Positions 6,899 through 10,855 of a DNA stretch of 10,855 nucleotides are shown piece by piece. Source of the DNA: DASPXK01 sp035637315. Its GTDB lineage: Bacteria > Chloroflexota > UBA6077 > JACCZL01. Made by a program: the position numbers and the translations under genes. The stretch lies in the NCBI GenBank assembly GCA_035637315.1, contig DASPXK010000076.1, positions 1 to 10,855 on the forward strand, given 5' to 3'. Numbering within the stretch: the stretch's first letter is position 1; each line of letters starts with the position of its first letter. The notes beneath the pieces are model-generated. The model searched no databases, was not told the origin of the DNA, and saw only the letters and a list, made by a program, of their open reading frames with translations.

Positions 6899-7065
6899 AT
6901 GGACGAGCGCGAGATCATCGAAGACGCCGACACTGCCATTAAGCGGTTCGAGGCGATAACCCTGGCCTTTGGGTCATGGTCAACGACCTCGCCGAAAGCA
7001 TCCAGGGGGAGCTGGACGCCGACGACGATGCAGACGTGCGTGAGTCACCCGGGGAGGATGAGTAG
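6848..7065 (+). pseudogene. Possible frameshifted remnant of an unknown acidic protein
   Basis: From GTG 6848 to about 6970 the plus strand reads NPDLAEDLLSLAHMDEREII and EDADTAIKRFEAITLAFG, which looks like an acidic helical protein. The frame then degenerates. A second frame, shifted by two bases, carries MVNDLAESIQGELDADDDAD followed by VRESPGEDE and a TAG stop (6976-7065), which looks like a natural acidic C-terminus. One indel near 6970 would join them. No ribosome site or family was recognised. The first part lies opposite the proposed nuclease N-terminus, and both cannot easily be real. The rest of the 6710-7168 gap shows no other gene. Confidence 0.25.
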
Positions 7066-7129
7066 CCTGAACTCGCGCACTCAGGTCGCGCTGCCTGATC
7101 ATCCGACATGCCAACCACAATGGTCAGTC

Positions 7130-7147
7130 GATCGGGGTCGACCGATC
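7130..7147 (-). terminator. Weak hairpin downstream of threonine synthase
   Basis: GATCGG (7130-7135) and CCGATC (7142-7147) form a 6-bp stem with a 6-base loop, 21 bases past the minus-strand stop of the threonine synthase gene. No T-run follows, so termination here is only a possibility. Confidence 0.25.
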
Positions 7148-7168
7148 TGAATGGCGCCGTTGTGTTCG

Positions 7169-8446
7169 TTATCCACCAAGATTACTCGGGTCGACCCCGT
7201 ATACCTCGCGCAGCGCCCGCTCCATCTCTTTCAGGGTGGGCTCGACCACGGGCACCTTGTCGGCCAGCCCGCCGCCCGCGCCAGGGTCCTTCAGCCCGCT
7301 CGCCGTGATCACGCCGACCGCGACCGCGCCGGGGCGAAGCCGGTCCTGTTCTCGCAGGCGCGCCAGGGCGGCGATCGAGGCGAGGCTCGAGACCTCGGCA
7401 TAGATGCCTTCTCTGCGAGCCAGCTCGGCCTGCCAATGGAGCAGCTCGTCGTCTCCAACCGTCACGGCCCGCCCGTCTGTCTCGCGCAGGGCGTGCAGGG
7501 CCTGATGAGTGCTCTGGCCACCGCCTATCGAGATCGCCACGGTCGAGCCGTCTTCGATCGGTTCGGGTTCCTCCAAGCCCTGCTCTAGCGCCCGGGTCAG
7601 TGGGCCCAAGACTTCGCCGGCCACCAATCGCGGAACGCGCCGAGCGAAGCCCAGGGCAGCCAGCTCCCCGAAGCCCTTGGCCGTGCCCCAGAGGCCGTCG
7701 CCGTAGCAGACCGGCAAGGCCATGACGTCGGGCGCCTCTCGACCGAGCTGCTCCCAGACCTCGAATGCCAGCGTCTTGTAGCCCTCGACTCCGAACGGAT
7801 TGCTGCCGATGGGCGGCTGCAGGTAGTTCGAGGCGCAGTACCAGCCGTACTCCTCCACCGCCAGCCTCATCGGCGTCCAGCGATCCCGTCCGCTTGGCAC
7901 CGCTAGCAGCTTGGCGCCGTAGGCGAGCATCTGGGCTTTCGAGGCCAATGGGACGTCGGCCTTGACGAAGACGACGCACCCCAGACCGCCGACGGCCGCG
8001 TAGGCAGCCAGAGCCGCCCCGGCATTGCCGGACGAGGCGATGGTCACGACTCTCGCTCCGACCTCGCGGGCTCGGGCGACCAGCACCGCTGCCATGCGGT
8101 CCTTGTAGGACCCGCTCGGGTTTCGGGTCTCGTTTTTCAGGTAGAGCGCGTCCAGGCCGAGCTCCGCACCCAGGTTGATTGCCCGGACCAGCGGCGTCTC
8201 ACCCTCGCCCAGCCAGATCGCGTGCCCCAGCTCGACCGGGAGCAGGGTATGGTATCGCCAGACCCCCCGCTCATCAGGATCGAAACCGCCCGCCTCGAGC
8301 ACCTCGCGCTGCACGCTGGGGTCGTAGACGACGCTCAGGTTGGCGCCATGATTCTGTGCTCGACACTGATCACAGCCAGTGACGATGTCGTCGGGCGGGT
8401 ACCTCTTCCCGCACCGTAGACAGCTCAGCCCACTCGGGGAGACCAT
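7169..8446 (-). CDS. thrC: Threonine synthase (PLP-dependent)
   Basis: 425 residues, cytoplasmic. Converts O-phospho-L-homoserine and water to L-threonine and phosphate. An N-terminal Cys4 zinc-ribbon-like knuckle (C9, C12, C25, C28) is common in the shorter threonine synthase branch. GEGETPLV (80-87) opens the PLP fold. RNPSGSYKDR (108-117) contains the Schiff-base Lys115. ASSGNAG (137-143) is the phosphate/cofactor loop, and ISIGGGQSTHQAL is a late glycine loop near the cofactor phosphate. All key PLP residues are present, so it should be active. The ATG at 8446 has AAGG four bases upstream. The leader is the region holding the DnaA-like boxes and dyads at 8482-8761. No other threonine pathway gene lies next to it. 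A related PLP lyase acting on a similar phospho-substrate is the main alternative. Confidence 0.88.
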   Translation of the reverse strand: MVSPSGLSCLRCGKRYPPDDIVTGCDQCRAQNHGANLSVVYDPSVQREVLEAGGFDPDERGVWRYHTLLPVELGHAIWLGEGETPLVRAINLGAELGLDALYLKNETRNPSGSYKDRMAAVLVARAREVGARVVTIASSGNAGAALAAYAAVGGLGCVVFVKADVPLASKAQMLAYGAKLLAVPSGRDRWTPMRLAVEEYGWYCASNYLQPPIGSNPFGVEGYKTLAFEVWEQLGREAPDVMALPVCYGDGLWGTAKGFGELAALGFARRVPRLVAGEVLGPLTRALEQGLEEPEPIEDGSTVAISIGGGQSTHQALHALRETDGRAVTVGDDELLHWQAELARREGIYAEVSSLASIAALARLREQDRLRPGAVAVGVITASGLKDPGAGGGLADKVPVVEPTLKEMERALREVYGVDPSNLGG

Positions 8447-8481
8447 ATGTCCTTGACCGGCGAGAGGCGAGATTCGCTGAC

Positions 8482-8761
8482 TGTGGAAAGCGTCTTTCGA
8501 CGACGACGATTTTCACAAGTGTAAACCATTCTTAATGACGGGATAATCATCGTCGTAGTAGGCGACCCGGTCTGGGGATGGGTCTCTGGTCCCCCGGTGG
8601 GCGAAGTGTGGACAACGGGTCCGTCCTCGTGATCTATGGGCGCGGCGGGTGCAGGGCCACCACCGCGCGCGTCGCCCGAGAGACTCCGGAGGCGGGGAAA
8701 GAAGACGAAGTTTTCCACAGCGAGCCACACTCATCCACAGCCAGGAGCCACGTTATCCACA
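8482..8761. other. Cluster of DnaA-box-like sites, candidate replication origin or DnaA-binding locus
   Basis: The 351-bp noncoding stretch 8447-8797 contains, on the plus strand, TTTTCCACA (8711-8719), TCATCCACA (8731-8739) and TTATCCACA (8753-8761). These lie 20 and 22 bases apart, about two helical turns each. On the minus strand are TTGTCCACA (8607-8615) and CTTTCCACA (8482-8490). Two of the five fit TTWTNCACA exactly, one of them the perfect consensus TTATCCACA; the others differ at one base. ATTTTCACA at 8509-8517 is another one-mismatch copy. A 43-base patch at 8508-8550 is about two-thirds AT inside GC-rich DNA and could be the unwinding element. This layout is that of bacterial oriC regions. 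The absence of dnaA, dnaN or other origin-linked genes in the window is the main caution; a DnaA-titration or regulatory site is the alternative. Confidence 0.55.
8500..8556. promoter_or_regulatory. Nested inverted repeats in the threonine synthase leader / AT-rich patch
   Basis: The outer arms ACGACGACGATT (8500-8511) and AATCATCGTCGT (8545-8556) match at 11 of 12 positions. Inside lies a tighter dyad, TTTTCAC-AA-GTGTAAA (8510-8525), with 6 of 7 pairs. These could be an operator for thrC or part of the origin-like structure. No convincing -35/-10 pair for thrC was found, although TAAGAA on the minus strand near 8533 is possible. Confidence 0.4.
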
Positions 8762-8770
8762 TGCTGGGGG
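8711..8770 (+). repeat. Iteron-like imperfect tandem repeat carrying the three plus-strand DnaA boxes
   Basis: Three units of 20-22 bases begin at 8711, 8731 and 8753. Units 1 and 2 share TCCACAGC, then AG and GCCAC after a short gap (TCCACAGCGAGCCAC and TCCACAGCCAGGAGCCAC). Unit 3 keeps only the box and a diverged tail (ATCCACATGCTGG). The similarity extends beyond the 9-base boxes, which points to duplication of a binding unit. Confidence 0.5.
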
Positions 8771-8797
8771 ATGGAGGCGGGCTGGTGGCACCACAAG

Positions 8798-9139
8798 CTA
8801 ATCCTGACTCCGCTCACCTCCGATACGGCTGTTGCTCAACGCTCCCCAACTCGCGACCAGGAACGGCACGGCGTAGGTCAGGGGTACCTTCCAGGCGAGC
8901 GAGGCAGGGAAGACGCCGACGACGATGTCGGTGCCCTGGTTGATGGCCACGAGGATGGTGCCCACGACGAGCGAGGTCAGCGCTGAACGCCAAAGGAGGG
9001 GTCGATGGCGGATGGCGCACAACACGCAGCGCCTACCCCCGTCGAGCAGGTAGGATGAGCGCCCCAGGAGGGGCCGGGCACAAGTTACGCAGCCCGGGCG
9101 TGTTCCGCCTGGGTTAGGGAGCTGTGGGTCTTCAGCCAC
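8798..9139 (-). CDS. NrtS-like small nitrate/nitrite transporter with N-terminal Cys4 knuckle
   Basis: 113 residues. The C-terminal half has two membrane segments (about 52-73 and 85-101). They carry the pattern I recall for the NrtS family: GTILVAINQG (60-69), a Pro and Lys before the second helix, then LTYAVPFLVASWGAL. NrtS proteins are small inner-membrane nitrate/nitrite carriers first described in cyanobacteria. Before the helices lies a knuckle, CVTC (17-20) and CVLC (38-41), 17 residues apart, which would bind zinc or another metal in the cytoplasm and is not part of the NrtS proteins I recall. The GTG start at 9139 has no clear ribosome site. TATACT (9151-9156 on this strand) is a good -10, which would give an almost leaderless message. 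The gene is divergent from the HTH regulator gene. Family assignment is from motif memory. Confidence 0.7.
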   Translation of the reverse strand: MAEDPQLPNPGGTRPGCVTCARPLLGRSSYLLDGGRRCVLCAIRHRPLLWRSALTSLVVGTILVAINQGTDIVVGVFPASLAWKVPLTYAVPFLVASWGALSNSRIGGERSQD

Positions 9140-9150
9140 TCCATCGCGTC

Positions 9151-9156
9151 AGTATA
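9151..9156 (-). promoter_or_regulatory. -10 element of the NrtS-like gene
   Basis: TATACT on the minus strand, 11 bases before the GTG start, would place transcription start within about 5 bases of the codon. No good -35 was found at the right distance (GCTGGA at 17 bases is poor). Confidence 0.4.
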
Positions 9157-9177
9157 CGCGGTCGAGCGGCGGTCCAG

Positions 9178-9216
9178 CCCCCTCTCCCGCTCTCCCCCGC
9201 TCCCCCTGTGAGAGGG
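9178..9216. repeat. Pyrimidine tract with CCCTCTC/GAGAGGG arms
   Basis: The run from 9178 to 9207 is almost all C and T. CCCTCTC (9180-9186) pairs perfectly with GAGAGGG (9210-9216) across a 23-base loop. It lies in the divergent intergenic region between the NrtS-like gene and the regulator. It may be a dispersed intergenic repeat or a structure separating the two promoters. Confidence 0.4.
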
Positions 9217-9246
9217 CAGGGTAGGTGGCGCGTGTGTCGCCTAAAT

Positions 9247-9275
9247 TTGCTAATCGAGCAATGGCACGCTACACT
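9247..9275 (+). promoter_or_regulatory. Promoter of the regulator-tupA operon with overlapping operator-like dyad
   Basis: TTGCTA (9247-9252), 17 bases, then TACACT (9270-9275): a good sigma-70-type promoter, with a start near 9282 and a leader of about 16 bases. The perfect dyad TTGCT-AATCG-AGCAA (9247-9261) covers the -35 box. It is a natural site for autoregulation by the HTH protein encoded directly downstream. Confidence 0.65.
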
Positions 9276-9297
9276 GAATCGGTTGTCGAGGGTCGGA

Positions 9298-10434
9298 ATG
9301 GCACAGGCTGGCGCTCTGGACGTTCTGCTTCGCGCGGCCAGGCTTCGGAGCGGGCTCAGCCAGGGCGAGCTTGCAGCGCGGGCTGGCGTGACGCGGCAGG
9401 CTGTCAGCGCCATCGAGGCCAGCAAGGCAGTCCCGACTACGGCGGTGGCACTCAGACTAGCGCGCGTGCTGGGCTATCGGGTGGACGAGCTGTTCCGTCT
9501 CGTGGATGAGCTGCCCAGCGTCTGCGCGCAGCTCGTCGGGGGCGAAGCTCAGCCAGTTGAGGCGCCGCTTCGGGTGCAAGTCGCCGACATCGGGGGACGC
9601 CTGGTGGCCCATCGGCTGGTCGGGACGGACGGCGCCGTGTTGACGCTGCCGCGAGCGAACGGCCTGATCCGAGCGGCAGCGGCCGGCGAGCGCGAGACGC
9701 GGGTGGACCTCTTCGATGACCGCGAGCGGTTGTCGCGGACGGTCGTCGCCGTCGGCTGCGATCCCGCGATGGGCCTGCTGGCTGATCACCTCCGGCGCCG
9801 CCATCCGACTACCGAGCTGGCCTGGCGCGGCGGCAGCAGCCTGGCCGCTCTCGAGGCGGTGGCGCGCGGCGAAGCACATCTGGCCGGCACTCATCTGCTC
9901 GACTCGGCCAGCGGCCAGTACAACCTGCCATTCGCTCGGCGCCTGCTCGGTGATGACGTTCGGCTGGTGACGTTCGCCGTCTGGGAACAAGGGATCATCG
10001 TGGCGGCCGAGAACAAAAGAGGGGTCCACCAGGCGGTCGACCTAGCGCGCCCGGGCGTCAAGATCGTCAACCGCGAGTCCGGCAGCGGGGCCCGGGCCTT
10101 GTTAGATGTTGAGCTCACGAAGGCCGGCCTGCAGCCCGGCGCCGTGGAAGGCTACGACACGATCGTAGGCAGCCATCTGGCCGCCGCCGAGGCGGTCGCG
10201 GCAGGCCTTGCGGACGCGGCGATCGGAGTCCGCGTGGCCGCCAGGGCGCTCGGACTGGGGTTTGTGCCGCTGGCCCACGAGCGCTACGACCTTGCGATTC
10301 CGGCCCGCTTCGTGGACCTCGCGCCGGTTCATGCGCTGCTCGAGACCCTGACTAGTCCGCTCTTCCGCCTGGAGGTCGAGGCGCTCGGCGGGTACGACGT
10401 CGGACCGATGGGCAGGTTTGTGGAGGCCGTGTAA
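9298..10434 (+). CDS. Xre-type HTH regulator fused to a molybdate/tungstate-binding-like (PBP) domain
   Basis: 378 residues, cytoplasmic, no signal peptide. Residues about 7-66 form an Xre/Cro-type helix-turn-helix: RLRSGLSQGELAARAGVTRQ leads into AVSAIEASK and a final helix ending VLGYRVDELF. A linker is followed from about 148 to 370 by a periplasmic-binding-protein-like domain of the COG1910 type. It has VAVGCDPAMGLLADHL, GGSSLAALEAVARGEAHLAG, HLLDSASGQYN, and the ligand-loop region NRESGSGARALLD. This domain normally senses molybdate or tungstate. The protein probably represses or activates the tungstate transporter gene that begins one base after its stop. The ATG at 9298 is chosen because GAGGG (9288-9292) lies five bases upstream and the HTH starts immediately. 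The open frame extends upstream, but those residues are intergenic and overlap the promoter. Confidence 0.87.
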   Translation: MAQAGALDVLLRAARLRSGLSQGELAARAGVTRQAVSAIEASKAVPTTAVALRLARVLGYRVDELFRLVDELPSVCAQLVGGEAQPVEAPLRVQVADIGGRLVAHRLVGTDGAVLTLPRANGLIRAAAAGERETRVDLFDDRERLSRTVVAVGCDPAMGLLADHLRRRHPTTELAWRGGSSLAALEAVARGEAHLAGTHLLDSASGQYNLPFARRLLGDDVRLVTFAVWEQGIIVAAENKRGVHQAVDLARPGVKIVNRESGSGARALLDVELTKAGLQPGAVEGYDTIVGSHLAAAEAVAAGLADAAIGVRVAARALGLGFVPLAHERYDLAIPARFVDLAPVHALLETLTSPLFRLEVEALGGYDVGPMGRFVEAV

Positions 10435-10435
10435 C

Positions 10436-10855
10436 TTGGCATTCCGCTTCCAGCTTCCGCTCCAGATCGCCCGCGCCGTGCTGGTGTGCGCGCTGCCTCT
10501 AGTCGCGGGCTGCAGTCCCGATTCAAGGGCTGGGCAGGCTTCGGCTGCGGCGCGGTCCGGCGATCGCGACGTGCTGCTGGCCACGACGACGTCGACTCAG
10601 GACACCGGGCTGCTGGACGTTTTGCTGCCGGCCTTCGAGGGCCGAACGGGCTACAGCGTGAAGACGCTTGTTCAGGGCAGCGGCGCGGTCCTTGCGCTAG
10701 CGGCGCGGGGCGAGGCCGACGTGGTGCTGGCGCACGCGCCGGAGAGCGAGCGCGAGTGGATGTCGCAAGGCTACGGGACGGAACGTCGCCTGGTGATGCA
10801 CAACGACTTTGTAGCGGTTGGTCCGCCGAATGACCCGGCCAACGTTCGGTTGGCC
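10436..10855 (+). CDS. tupA: Tungstate ABC transporter substrate-binding lipoprotein (C-terminus beyond window)
   Basis: 140 codons visible of an expected 270-290. The N-terminus has a short basic start, a hydrophobic segment and the lipobox VAGC with Cys26, so the mature protein is a membrane-anchored lipoprotein that captures oxyanions outside the cell. ATTTSTQDTGLLDVLLPAFE follows about 24 residues later, then VQGSGAVLALAARGEADVVL with the APESE loop: the signature of TupA-type tungstate-binding proteins. A molybdate preference is possible. The start is TTG at 10436, with GGAGG (10422-10426) nine bases upstream inside the regulator gene. The regulator's stop ends one base before, so translation is probably coupled. 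The permease (tupB) and ATPase (tupC) would be expected beyond the window. Confidence 0.87.
   Translation, partial: MAFRFQLPLQIARAVLVCALPLVAGCSPDSRAGQASAAARSGDRDVLLATTTSTQDTGLLDVLLPAFEGRTGYSVKTLVQGSGAVLALAARGEADVVLAHAPESEREWMSQGYGTERRLVMHNDFVAVGPPNDPANVRLA

Noticed and set aside
7182..7979. Minus-strand ORF of 265 codons within threonine synthase
   Set aside because: Frame-shifted shadow of the PLP enzyme, Arg/Gly-rich without domains.
8711..8770. CRISPR-like repeat array
   Set aside because: Only three 20-22-base units with no unique spacers; the shared core is the DnaA box.
8578..8943. Plus-strand ORF of 121 codons over the DnaA-box region
   Set aside because: Arg/Gly-rich, no family features, overlaps the NrtS-like gene on the other strand; the stretch is better explained as noncoding.

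Overview
This is a GC-rich bacterial chromosome segment (coding parts roughly 65-70% GC by eye). GTG and TTG starts are common, AGGAGG-type ribosome sites are frequent, and the gene mix is compatible with Chloroflexota. That phylum guess is inference from gene style only; there is no rRNA or other marker in the window.

Layout. (1) Positions 1-616, minus strand: the N-terminal part of a D-2-hydroxyacid dehydrogenase, cut by the window edge. (2) Positions 766-3737, plus strand: a probable operon of an exported TIM-barrel glycosidase-like protein with a C-terminal SH3b domain, followed by two different metallo-beta-lactamase-fold hydrolases, the second PhnP-like. (3) Positions 3778-4248, minus strand: an unrecognised helical protein facing the operon, with a perfect 11-bp inverted repeat joining the two stop codons. 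(4) Positions 4499-7065: a less GC-rich, island-like stretch. It holds a small unknown ORF, an amino-type DNA methyltransferase with a near-consensus promoter, and, convergent to it with one base between stop codons, an Eco29kI-like GIY-YIG restriction endonuclease. The N-terminal half of the endonuclease is interrupted by an in-frame TAG. Decayed coding remnants follow. (5) Positions 7169-8446, minus strand: a threonine synthase. (6) Positions 8447-8797: a 351-bp noncoding region with a cluster of DnaA-box-like 9-mers and an AT-rich patch that looks like a replication origin or DnaA-binding locus. No dnaA gene is in the window. (7) Positions 8798-9139, minus strand: a small two-helix membrane protein resembling NrtS nitrate/nitrite transporters, with an extra N-terminal Cys4 knuckle. 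(8) From 9298, plus strand: an Xre-type HTH fused to a molybdate/tungstate-binding-like domain, followed after one base by tupA, a tungstate-binding lipoprotein gene cut by the window end.

How they fit together. The last two genes look like a self-contained oxyanion-sensing regulator plus its transporter. The NrtS-like gene is divergent from them, so the intergenic region at 9140-9297 carries promoters for two anion-related units. The methyltransferase and endonuclease form a type II restriction-modification locus, probably acquired by transfer, whose nuclease half may be damaged. The three plus-strand genes at 766-3737 are co-oriented, but their joint role is not evident. The most notable non-gene signal is the DnaA-box cluster at 8482-8761.
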